Both the position numbers and the translations under genes were made by a program. Under the pieces are notes generated by a model that ran no database searches, was not told where the DNA came from, and saw only the letters and a list, made by a program, of their open reading frames with translations. A DNA stretch of 27,021 nt, from the IMG/VR virus record IMGVR_UViG_3300011115_000393, positions 1-27,021 of that record; one strand, 5' to 3'. Source of the stretch: a virus. The stretch's first letter is position 1. Every line of letters starts with the position of its first letter. Of the stretch, positions 8,205 through 14,307 are shown piece by piece.

Positions 8205-8430
8205 CTTGTAGATCCTCATATACCTTCTCACACACAGCCTTACGCCCTAAAACCAATTCAAGAATATCTAACTGTCCTTTACGATAATATAGTGTTTGTG
8301 TATCGTCGACAGTAGAAATATCGTTCAAACTAGCCTTAATCTCTTCAAAGTCCTCTATGAGGTACTTCCAACCCTCAGTACTCATGGTATTGAAGGTTTC
8401 TTCGTAATATGTTTGTAGTTCTTTGTCCAT
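8197..8430 (-). CDS. small acidic helical phage protein
   Basis: A 77-aa, strongly acidic protein (…MSTEGWKYLIEDFEEIKASL…, ending CEKVYEDLQDE) predicted to be all helical. The pattern STEGWK.L.ED followed by LYYRKGQLDIL is one I recognise from small proteins between portal and scaffold genes of podoviruses; no function is known. It has an AAGGAGAA-type ribosome region just before the ATG and is the first gene behind the promoter at 8471-8499, so it heads the scaffold/capsid transcript. It overlaps the zinc-ribbon gene by 8 bases. Confidence 0.65.
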   Translation of the reverse strand: MDKELQTYYEETFNTMSTEGWKYLIEDFEEIKASLNDISTVDDTQTLYYRKGQLDILELVLGRKAVCEKVYEDLQDE

Positions 8431-8470
8431 TTAAGGAGAACCTTTCTGTGAATTAACTTATAATAGTGTT

Positions 8471-8499
8471 ATTGTAGCATAAAAACAACACTTTGTCAA
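8471..8499 (-). promoter_or_regulatory. sigma70 promoter for the scaffold/capsid block
   Basis: On the minus strand a perfect -35 box TTGACA (8494-8499) is followed after exactly 17 bp by TACAAT (8471-8476), a 5/6 match to the -10 consensus. Transcription would start near 8464, about 35 bases before the first ATG at 8430. It lies in the gap between portal and the downstream block, where no coding sequence is present. Confidence 0.85.
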
Positions 8500-8512
8500 G
8501 TCTTTTGTTAAC

Positions 8513-10534
8513 TTATTGCATCTTTTGTTGTTTATTAGCCATTTGAAGGCTTGCTATTCTTTCGTTACTAGCTATGTCAGCAGCTTTCAGGTTAACTTGC
8601 TTCTCTTTTAGCATCATGTCAGCCAGTTTCAGACGTTTCTCAAAGTCTCCACCATTGTCTAGGTTAGTAGCTGCAGCTTGAACAACCTTAACACGATGCT
8701 CTTCAGGAATCATCTGAGCTTCAATCATGGTTTTCTGAGCTTCAGCTGACTGTTTTTGAGCTTTAGACTGCAAATCAGCCACTTGAGCCTGTGCCAGTTG
8801 CATTGCAGCCTGTTGTTGCATCTGCTGAGCCTCAGCAGCCTGTGGGTTAGGCTGAGACATTTGAGCCAAGGCTTGCATCAATTCACCACGGTTAGACAAT
8901 GAACTGTTCTGCAGGATACCTTTTAAGATCAAAGGCAGTACTGGTGTATTAGGGCCAAGTGTCTGCAACAAACCAATCATCTGTTGTTGTTCAAACTCTC
9001 GTGCCAAGATACCCAAGGTAGCTGTAGGAACGAAAGTCATGTCAACTGAAGGGTAACGTTCACTGTCAAACTGCATATAACGGAAGGCAGCTTTGTTAAT
9101 GAATGGGATCATGAAGTCTTCTTGGAAGTTACTCAAGGTACGTTTGTACTTCTTGATAATACCAGCCATAGCCATAGACATACCACTTGCACCTACGTCA
9201 CGAGGAACATTGGAGGGCATACCTGCACTGTCAACTGTGCCTGTAGCTTGCAGGAGCATACGCTCAAAGTTCTGCGCTGCTGCGGCTGCATTGCCATCAG
9301 TCTGACCAAACTTGAAAGGATATAAGATCTCAGAAGGTGCACCATTGGTCAAGATAGCCTTACCGGGCTTAATCTCAAACTTAGCACCACGGGGAAGTCT
9401 TGTGGCATCCATAGCAATCATAGGTGCTGTAGTCAAAGCTAAGGAGTCCATGTGAGCACGTAGCTGACCATCAATAGCCTTCTGCATATTGTAGGCTTTC
9501 TCAGCTGTACCTCGACCCCAGAATCTACCGGGGACTGTATCGTCTTGGTAGGCAATAACAGGTCGATCCTTCATCATGTAAGGATTAGCTTCAGCCTTGA
9601 GCAAGATAGAGTCATTGGCAATCACAATGATAGCTTCAACCAAGTCAGAGTAGTCATCAGCTGCTGAACCTTCAGGGAACAAGTCAGCATATTCAGCTGA
9701 ATCTTCACCATCTAAGTATTCTTTAGGAACTAACCCATAATATGTGATTAACTTAACTTTATCATCTTGATAAGTCTTTAAGTCTTGGGTTACTTCCAAG
9801 TCTTCATCCTCTGCTGCAGTGGTGATGTCAACTTTCTTATAAATACCTCGCTCAATACCTTCCACCACCTTGTGAATGGATACGTACTTCTCGATAGCAA
9901 CGCCCAGAGCATCGTCAATGGAATCAGCATTAGGATCAATAAGGAAATTCTTAGGGTTAACTGGTTTAATCTTGACCGCAACTCTATCTTTTTCTTGCAC
10001 TCCAATAGCGGCTGCATTAGCAATGCCGGGGATTGCCTGAGTAGCTGGTAAGTACTCTTTCTCAGTCTTAACAATGATTTCACCAATACCTGTACCATAT
10101 ATTTCAGCCATCAACTCAATCTGGTCAATAGCTTTCTTAATCTTGTCTCTCTTAAAATCCTCATGCAGCTGATTCTTAATTTGTTCAACATCAAAGGGAT
10201 TACCATCTACATCTTTAATGTCGTCTGAAATATCAAAGAACTCACCTTGACCAAAGATGGCTTCCATGATCTCAGCGTGACGAGTCTCAATGGCTTGCTG
10301 AGTAGCTGGGGAAATAATACGTGAACGCTCTGACTCTCTACCCTTATCCTCAGCAGCCCATTGACCACGGAAGATACGCTCATACTCTTGCCATAAGTCC
10401 ATGAAGTTAGCATCACGGTGGTCACGCCATCGAGTGATGTGTTGAGTTACCCATGATGTAAGTTCCTTCTCAGACTCTGTAGGTTCTTCCCACTGAGTAT
10501 CTTTACTGTCAAATTGATCGTTAGTTAAAGCCAT
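8513..10534 (-). CDS. portal protein
   Basis: A 673-aa protein, the usual size of podovirus portals. The opening DSKDTQWEEPTESEKELTSW, then WRDHRDANFMDLWQEYERIFRGQW, ARG-rich SERSRIISPATQQAIETRHAEIMEA and the later FWGRGTAEKAYNMQKAIDGQ and NVPRDVGASGMSMAMAG are typical of dodecameric head-tail connector portals. The last 130 residues are Gln/Ala-rich coiled coil (…QQQAAMQLAQAQVADLQ…), matching the barrel domain seen in P22-like portals. It is placed between terminase and scaffold/capsid as expected. The ribosome site (AAAGGA) lies within the end of the previous gene, about 12 bases from the ATG. Confidence 0.88.
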   Translation of the reverse strand: MALTNDQFDSKDTQWEEPTESEKELTSWVTQHITRWRDHRDANFMDLWQEYERIFRGQWAAEDKGRESERSRIISPATQQAIETRHAEIMEAIFGQGEFFDISDDIKDVDGNPFDVEQIKNQLHEDFKRDKIKKAIDQIELMAEIYGTGIGEIIVKTEKEYLPATQAIPGIANAAAIGVQEKDRVAVKIKPVNPKNFLIDPNADSIDDALGVAIEKYVSIHKVVEGIERGIYKKVDITTAAEDEDLEVTQDLKTYQDDKVKLITYYGLVPKEYLDGEDSAEYADLFPEGSAADDYSDLVEAIIVIANDSILLKAEANPYMMKDRPVIAYQDDTVPGRFWGRGTAEKAYNMQKAIDGQLRAHMDSLALTTAPMIAMDATRLPRGAKFEIKPGKAILTNGAPSEILYPFKFGQTDGNAAAAAQNFERMLLQATGTVDSAGMPSNVPRDVGASGMSMAMAGIIKKYKRTLSNFQEDFMIPFINKAAFRYMQFDSERYPSVDMTFVPTATLGILAREFEQQQMIGLLQTLGPNTPVLPLILKGILQNSSLSNRGELMQALAQMSQPNPQAAEAQQMQQQAAMQLAQAQVADLQSKAQKQSAEAQKTMIEAQMIPEEHRVKVVQAAATNLDNGGDFEKRLKLADMMLKEKQVNLKAADIASNERIASLQMANKQQKMQ

Positions 10535-10539
10535 AATGT

Positions 10540-10959
10540 TTACATATCCTTTGTTGAATCGTCTAAAGAGTCGTCATCAATCTCAGTCTTGCTAGACGTT
10601 ATTGGGCCACCCACTAACCATGCACTACAAGTCCTATCAGCTGCACACTTAAAATCAAATAACTCACAGAAGCCTAGCTTAGCTGAATCTACGACATCCT
10701 TAGCAAAGCTATCCTCTTCCTTGTCAATACCTGAACGGATACACTCCATCATCTGAGGTGTCTGAATAAAGGCTGAGCAGTTACCACAGCGCATAGACTT
10801 AGCCTGTGCCATGCTAGTTTGCCATTCATTAGCCTTAGCACTCCAGAAAGCTCCATTGGAAAGTTCAGGATTAGCGGGGCCATAACCTACGTTCTTAAAA
10901 GCCCAATCCCTGTTCTTCAGGTTAGCTTTAACGTCTTGTGTTTCAATAGGGCATTGCAT
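10540..10959 (-). CDS. cysteine-rich protein beside the portal gene
   Basis: A 139-aa protein with cysteines at 3, 58, 61, 73, 98, 105 and 111. The arrangement Cys58-x2-Cys61 … Cys73 … Cys98 … Cys105 … Cys111, with the conserved-looking words NVGYGPANP, RCGNCSAF, LGFCELFDFKCAA and CSAWLVGGPIT, is a pattern I have met in hypothetical proteins of podoviruses at this position. It would suit a zinc- or iron-sulfur-binding fold similar in spacing to high-potential iron-sulfur proteins, but that is a guess. The C-terminus is acidic. Its stop is 5 bases before the portal start. Role in the virion or host not known. Confidence 0.65.
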   Translation of the reverse strand: MQCPIETQDVKANLKNRDWAFKNVGYGPANPELSNGAFWSAKANEWQTSMAQAKSMRCGNCSAFIQTPQMMECIRSGIDKEEDSFAKDVVDSAKLGFCELFDFKCAADRTCSAWLVGGPITSSKTEIDDDSLDDSTKDM

Positions 10960-10965
10960 ATATTA

Positions 10966-11223
10966 TTACCACTTTACTTTGTTAGCCCAGTAAGCCGCTG
11001 ACATCTTACCTTTGGCAATGTTTTTAGCATGACGAGCTTTAAAGGAATCATTACGAGCTGAACCTTCAGGAGATCCTTGAACACCTTGCTGACCAAACCT
11101 GATAGTCTTAACCTCATCACCCTCTTTAGCCACTACTACGTGACTCTTAGTTGGATGATTAGGTGTACGCTTAGGTTTGTTAAAACCACTGACACCAGCT
11201 CTATCAAGTCTAGAATCTTTCAT
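10966..11223 (-). CDS. small basic conserved phage protein (85 aa)
   Basis: A basic protein with the signature FNKPKRTPNHPTKSH, then KTIRFGQQGVQGS and a C-terminal SFKARHAKNIAKGKMSAAYW. I recognise this combination from many phage head modules, where it sits near terminase or portal. Its function is unknown. The Lys/Arg/His-rich tail would suit binding DNA or the procapsid. It is followed at a short distance by the cysteine-rich gene and preceded by another tiny basic gene, forming a three-gene set between TerL and portal. Confidence 0.65.
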   Translation of the reverse strand: MKDSRLDRAGVSGFNKPKRTPNHPTKSHVVVAKEGDEVKTIRFGQQGVQGSPEGSARNDSFKARHAKNIAKGKMSAAYWANKVKW

Positions 11224-11226
11224 ATG

Positions 11227-11400
11227 TTAATACATCTTCATTTTAGTAGTAGGCTTTTTCTTGGCTGTCTTAGCTGACTCAATAAAGTCCATCTTAGACG
11301 GAGCAGCTTTAGAGCCTACCTTGTTCATCTTCTCACCTGAGCCAGCAGCTATACGTTTACGTTTAGCATTGATATTTGCATACAAACCCATTTTAGCCAT
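11227..11400 (-). CDS. tiny basic protein of 57 aa
   Basis: Encodes MAKMGLYANINAKRKRIAAG followed by SGEKMNKVGSKAAPS and a lysine-rich end. The GLYANINAKRKRI…GSGEKM pattern recurs in small proteins of phage head modules and in other mobile elements; no function is known to me. AAAGGA lies about 11 bases before the ATG. It fills the gap between the terminase large subunit and the 85-aa basic gene, with 3 bases to the latter, and the strong family pattern makes it a real gene despite its length. Confidence 0.7.
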   Translation of the reverse strand: MAKMGLYANINAKRKRIAAGSGEKMNKVGSKAAPSKMDFIESAKTAKKKPTTKMKMY

Positions 11401-11418
11401 GATAATAGTATTCCTTTA

Positions 11419-12693
11419 TTAATAACCTGATATAACGTCTAAGACTTCGTAGTCATCATCTTCGTAGTCAGTGTTGTAACTTGTAATGGCTAACTGGTCA
11501 ATGTAACTTAAAGCATCTACCAAGTCATCATGTACACCAGCTGTAGGGAACATCACTAACTGATCTCTGAACTCACTCCAGTCTTCAGACTCATTGAAGG
11601 ATACCCTTCCATGTTCCATGCGACCTTGTAAGCTCCAGACAACCCTATCTATCTTCTTCTTATTACCGTGAGTTAAGTCTTGAATGTGAGAGTAGATGTT
11701 ATTCTTTCTCATCAAGTCATTCAGGTAGGGTAGGACTGCATTCTTCAATGCTCCCCTCTCAATACCTACAGATGTTGGTTGATAGTCTCTAATGACCTTT
11801 AAAATGTTCACAGCAGTCTCTCTGATGTCCCACCTACCATGCTGTATCTTATCTACCCACCAATCACCGTTATCTTCTAACTTAACTATTGCTATAGCTG
11901 TCTCATCTAATCTCTTCTTAGAGGCACTGGCATTCTTACCTACCTCCTCAAACCCAGCTAAGTCAATGGCTACAATGTATGTACCAAATTGAGGTTCCTC
12001 AGCTGTCTTAAACCATTCCTCTTTGAAGACATCAGCACCTGAGGTATCAAAGCTAGACAGGTATTCCTGCTTGAATGCAAAGGAACTCAGTGTACGCTTT
12101 GCAGCCTCAATCTCCTTAGGATCAATGGTTTCATTGTCCTGAGTGGTGAAGTGCCATGACTTCCACTCTTCGTCTTGTCTATCTTTTTCGTCCTCAAACT
12201 TACCTAAGTTGAAGACATCGTAGAACCAGTTACGTCCTGAAGGTGTAGATATGAATAAAGCTCTACCCTTCTTATCTGACAGAGAAGCCCTGATAATCTT
12301 TTGCCATACATCCTCTTTAACGAAGGCACACTCATCAAGTACTACGTAGACTAAGGAGACTCCTCGGAGACTATCTGGGTTATCAGCTCCACGTACCAAT
12401 ATCTTCTTACCATTGATTAGAGTAATCTCTAAGTTATTCACATGGCTGGACTTAATGACTGGTCTACCTAGCTCATGTAGTAAGTCCCACATAATTGTTC
12501 TAGCTTGTCCTAGGGTAGGTGCTATGTACATCACAGCTGAACCATCAGGACAATTTAAACCTTCAATCAGTAACGATACAGCTGACAACCTTGACTTACC
12601 ACAACGCCTACCAGCTGCTACTACCTTAAACCTTGTAGAGTCTTTAAAGACCTCTTGCTGCCACTTAAGCAACTGGAAGTTTAACTCAGACAT
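11419..12693 (-). CDS. terL: terminase large subunit (packaging ATPase/nuclease)
   Basis: A 424-aa motor protein. Walker A is GRRCGKS at about residues 28-34, Walker B plus catalytic carboxylate is VVLDEC at about 117-122, and the coupling motif STPSGR follows near 150. The C-terminal RNase H-like nuclease shows its acidic residues in VAIDLAGF, SVGIERG and HDDLVDALSY. It cuts the concatemer and pumps DNA through the portal. I chose the ATG at 12693, which lies inside the end of the small-subunit gene in another frame with GAGG 9 bases upstream; a TTG one codon earlier is the only longer start. Length is somewhat shorter than many TerL proteins but all motifs are present. Confidence 0.92.
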   Translation of the reverse strand: MSELNFQLLKWQQEVFKDSTRFKVVAAGRRCGKSRLSAVSLLIEGLNCPDGSAVMYIAPTLGQARTIMWDLLHELGRPVIKSSHVNNLEITLINGKKILVRGADNPDSLRGVSLVYVVLDECAFVKEDVWQKIIRASLSDKKGRALFISTPSGRNWFYDVFNLGKFEDEKDRQDEEWKSWHFTTQDNETIDPKEIEAAKRTLSSFAFKQEYLSSFDTSGADVFKEEWFKTAEEPQFGTYIVAIDLAGFEEVGKNASASKKRLDETAIAIVKLEDNGDWWVDKIQHGRWDIRETAVNILKVIRDYQPTSVGIERGALKNAVLPYLNDLMRKNNIYSHIQDLTHGNKKKIDRVVWSLQGRMEHGRVSFNESEDWSEFRDQLVMFPTAGVHDDLVDALSYIDQLAITSYNTDYEDDDYEVLDVISGY

Positions 12694-13051
12694 CAATTAC
12701 ATCCTCACTGTCACTGGTGCTTACCATTGTAGGTGATGTAAGACCTGTAATGTTGATAGACACTGTAGGTGTATTGTTCCCTGACTTTTGTGCCTCAAAG
12801 ACACTTACTGGGACAATCCTATCAACAATTAACTTCCACGCTGCTGCTTGATTCTTATGTTCATCATTCAATGCTGCATCATATATAGCTTCTAACACCT
12901 TAGCACTCTTAGGTGAGTTTAACATCCTAAGCTTGTACTCATTGATGATGGCAGCATCACCCTTAGGTCTACCTACACTACGGTTCTCACTTATAGACTT
13001 TAAAGCCTTAGTTGAGGTACGACCTACTTTATTACCCGTTGGTTTAGTCAT
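12686..13051 (-). CDS. terS: terminase small subunit
   Basis: A 121-aa protein that starts MTKPTGNKVGRTSTKALKSI; the longer frame opening upstream is hydrophobic and lacks a ribosome site, so I placed the start at 13051. The basic N-terminal part could bind DNA. The segment SAKVLEAIYDAALNDEHKNQ followed by AAAWKLIVDRIVPVS is a helical pair I recognise from phage small terminases. Its end overlaps the large-subunit start by 8 bases. It is the first gene of the leftward late operon, about 280 bases downstream of the sigma70 promoter at 13339-13367. Confidence 0.7.
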   Translation of the reverse strand: MTKPTGNKVGRTSTKALKSISENRSVGRPKGDAAIINEYKLRMLNSPKSAKVLEAIYDAALNDEHKNQAAAWKLIVDRIVPVSVFEAQKSGNNTPTVSINITGLTSPTMVSTSDSEDVIDV

Positions 13052-13140
13052 TCTAAAGTCTTTATCCTTAAATGGGAGACATATTAATACCAGACATATA
13101 AAGCACTTAAAGTACTTTAAAGTTACATACATGATTCATA

Positions 13141-13258
13141 AATGATTCACTTAAGTTAAATACAACTTAAATTATACTTATAATAGTTATTACTTATAAT
13201 ATTTAATTTAAGTGTATTTTAACTTTTAAGTTCCCTTTACAAGGTGTACGCCTTCGGC
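13141..13258. repeat. A/T-rich repeat cluster with GC hairpin (copy A)
   Basis: Contains ATGATTCA, then AAGTTAAATACA (13154-13165) inside a perfect TTAAGTT/AACTTAA stem (13151-13170). TACTTATAATA occurs twice at 16-bp spacing (13175, 13191), and an inverted near-copy TGTATTTTAACTT lies at 13213-13225. A hairpin with GCC-TTC-GGC core follows near 13246-13258. The same words in the same order recur at 17515-17595. On the minus strand this lies in the untranslated leader of the terminase transcript. Confidence 0.6.
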
Positions 13259-13338
13259 TATACATCTCAGGCTTAGAAGTCTTAACTTAGTAGTGGGGTC
13301 AGGCTACTTAGTAAACACAATTATTTGCTATGAAGAAT

Positions 13339-13367
13339 ATTGTATCATACTTTTGTCTATTTGTCAA
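13339..13367 (-). promoter_or_regulatory. sigma70 promoter for the terminase operon
   Basis: On the minus strand TTGACA (13362-13367) and TACAAT (13339-13344) are separated by exactly 17 bp, the same hexamers and spacing as the scaffold/capsid promoter. The expected start near 13332 gives a leader of about 280 nt before the small terminase gene. Shared flanks (CTTGACAAA and ATG.TACAATA) suggest both promoters derive from one another. Confidence 0.85.
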
Positions 13368-13423
13368 GCTTTTATTGTCTTCTACTCATTTATTTTTACT
13401 TTTTCCGTTGTTTTTAACAACTT

Positions 13424-13441
13424 ATGTGATTCTAGTCACAT
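13424..13441. promoter_or_regulatory. CRP-type operator palindrome
   Basis: ATGTGATTCTAGTCACAT matches TGTGA-N6-TCACA exactly at both half-sites. Its centre is about 100 bp upstream of the predicted terminase transcription start, a distance at which class I activators can act. Whether the host has a CRP-family protein that reads it is not known. Confidence 0.5.
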
Positions 13442-13565
13442 CTTTTAAGAACTTTATAGTTCCCCTTTTCTAGGGTGTCTGGTTTGTACTTCAAAGTATT
13501 ACTTTTCTTATATTTATCATACAGTTATCTTTCATAACTATGTCGACCTATATTTCCTTTTTTGT

Positions 13566-13800
13566 GTACTTTAGAGGCTCCCGCAAAAGTAACTCACAAG
13601 CCATGACCCTCCCCCCTATAAAGTTAGCACTCACTTACATTGTAGTGTCTCTAATGACTGGCAAGTCAGTAAAGTCATATGTATACTTATGAGTTTAAGT
13701 TAGTAAGTACTCACTAGCATACTTGCATGAAACGTAAATGAGAATCATTCGCATCTACAATGTTGGGGCATGAAGGGCTATGTAGGAGCCTCTGAAGTAC
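13566..13800. repeat. 16-bp inverted repeat arms around a 203-bp core
   Basis: The left arm at 13566-13581 reads GGAGCCTCTAAAGTAC on the minus strand; the right arm at 13785-13800 reads GGAGCCTCTGAAGTAC on the plus strand, 15 of 16 identical. The right arm continues into a second tandem CCTCTGAAGT. The core contains a stem TGACT-GGCA-AGTCA (13655-13668). Possible long-range hairpin or protein-bridged loop. Confidence 0.55.
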
Positions 13801-13832
13801 CTCTGAAGTTACTCAGGGTTAACCCTTACAGC

Positions 13833-13887
13833 GGCAATATTTGCCTATGAAGCGGCAAAATTTACCATAGCACCGGCAATATTTGCC
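13833..13887. promoter_or_regulatory. three 21-bp-phased palindromic operators
   Basis: GGCAATATTTGCC at 13833-13845, GGCAAAATTTACC at 13854-13866 and GGCAATATTTGCC at 13875-13887. Centres are at 13839, 13860 and 13881, exactly 21 bp (two helical turns) apart, so a dimer bound to each would sit on the same DNA face. They lie about 85-127 bp upstream of the likely start of the rightward operon, the usual place for enhancer sites of sigma54 activators. The recognising protein is unknown. Confidence 0.75.
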
Positions 13888-13939
13888 GTTAGCGAAGCGT
13901 TAAAGTAACAGTTTTGAATATAAAAGTATTACAAAAAAG

Positions 13940-13956
13940 CTGGCATAGTAGTTGCA
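13940..13956 (+). promoter_or_regulatory. sigma54-like -24/-12 promoter of the rightward operon
   Basis: CTGGCATAGTAGTTGCA matches the RpoN consensus YTGGCACG-N4-TTGCW at all positions except the C and G at the seventh and eighth. The essential GG (13942-13943) and GC (13954-13955) are separated by exactly 10 bp. The start would be near 13966, about 30 bases before the first ATG. A palindrome GATAG-AAA-CTATC (13958-13970) covers the start point. No good sigma70 pair was found for this operon. Confidence 0.6.
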
Positions 13957-13995
13957 TGATAGAAACTATCCTAACCAACCAACTAAGGAACTACC

Positions 13996-14202
13996 ATGAA
14001 AGAACAACTCATTCACATCACATACAAAGATCAATATGGCATTCATTCATATTCGCTCGAGGGCTTTGTAGACGGTGATTTTGTAGGTTTTGCAAGCGCA
14101 TCTAAGGATAGAGTACAAAACGAGCTAACATGGTATCAGGATAACTTTAAGGGCTTGCCAATAACATTCACGACAATCACAGAGGAATTAAACCATGCTT
14201 GA
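13996..14202 (+). CDS. hypothetical protein, first gene of rightward operon
   Basis: A 68-aa protein (MKEQLIHITYKDQYGIHSYS…). AAGGA lies 6 bases before the ATG. It looks like a small alpha/beta fold: two or three strands (HITYKD, SYSLEGFVDGDFVGF) followed by a helix (KDRVQNELTWYQDNF). No cysteine cluster, signal peptide or membrane segment is present. I do not recognise a family. As the first gene behind the sigma54-like promoter it could be among the earliest made, and its end overlaps the next tiny gene by 8 bases. Confidence 0.6.
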   Translation: MKEQLIHITYKDQYGIHSYSLEGFVDGDFVGFASASKDRVQNELTWYQDNFKGLPITFTTITEELNHA

Positions 14203-14290
14203 GAAAATCATTGACGTATGCTTTGCCGTATTAATTGGCCTTATGCTTGCCGTTGGCATGCTTGCCTATTTTGACGTGCTCACAAAATAA
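14195..14290 (+). CDS. 31-aa single-span membrane peptide
   Basis: Encodes MLEKIIDVCFAVLIGLMLAV and ends GMLAYFDVLTK. Residues about 6-27 form one hydrophobic helix flanked by charged ends, so it should sit in the inner membrane. The start lies inside the end of the preceding gene, with AGAGGAA about 8 bases upstream, and 17 bases separate it from the Gp88-like gene. Small size lowers certainty, but the ribosome site, overlap and clean membrane-helix pattern support it. Role unknown. Confidence 0.5.
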   Translation: MLEKIIDVCFAVLIGLMLAVGMLAYFDVLTK

Positions 14291-14307
14291 ACTAGGGGAT
14301 CATCATC

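Larger units (their letters stand above)
13052..13995. other. ~940-bp divergent control region
   Basis: This gap separates the leftward late genes from the rightward genes and has no convincing coding sequence. From left to right it holds an A/T-rich repeat cluster with a GC hairpin (13110-13258), a leftward sigma70 promoter, a CRP-type palindrome, small inverted repeats (13523-13539, 13655-13668, 13700-13717), long inverted-repeat arms (13566-13581 and 13785-13800), three phased palindromes and a sigma54-like promoter. The density of symmetric sites makes it the best candidate in the window for the regulatory switch and possibly a replication origin. Confidence 0.75.

Noticed and set aside
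13330-13473. 47-codon hydrophobic frame on the plus strand in the control region
   Set aside because: No ribosome site, lies across the minus-strand sigma70 promoter and CRP-type site, and its Phe/Leu-rich content follows from the local T-rich sequence.
13548-13604. 18-codon minus-strand frame with GGGGGGAGGG just before its ATG
   Set aside because: The ribosome-like run is striking, but there is no clear promoter and the peptide is too short to judge; it may be chance.
13639-13667. minus-strand TACAAT as another promoter
   Set aside because: No acceptable -35 box at 16-18 bp; the region is better explained by the TGACT stem.
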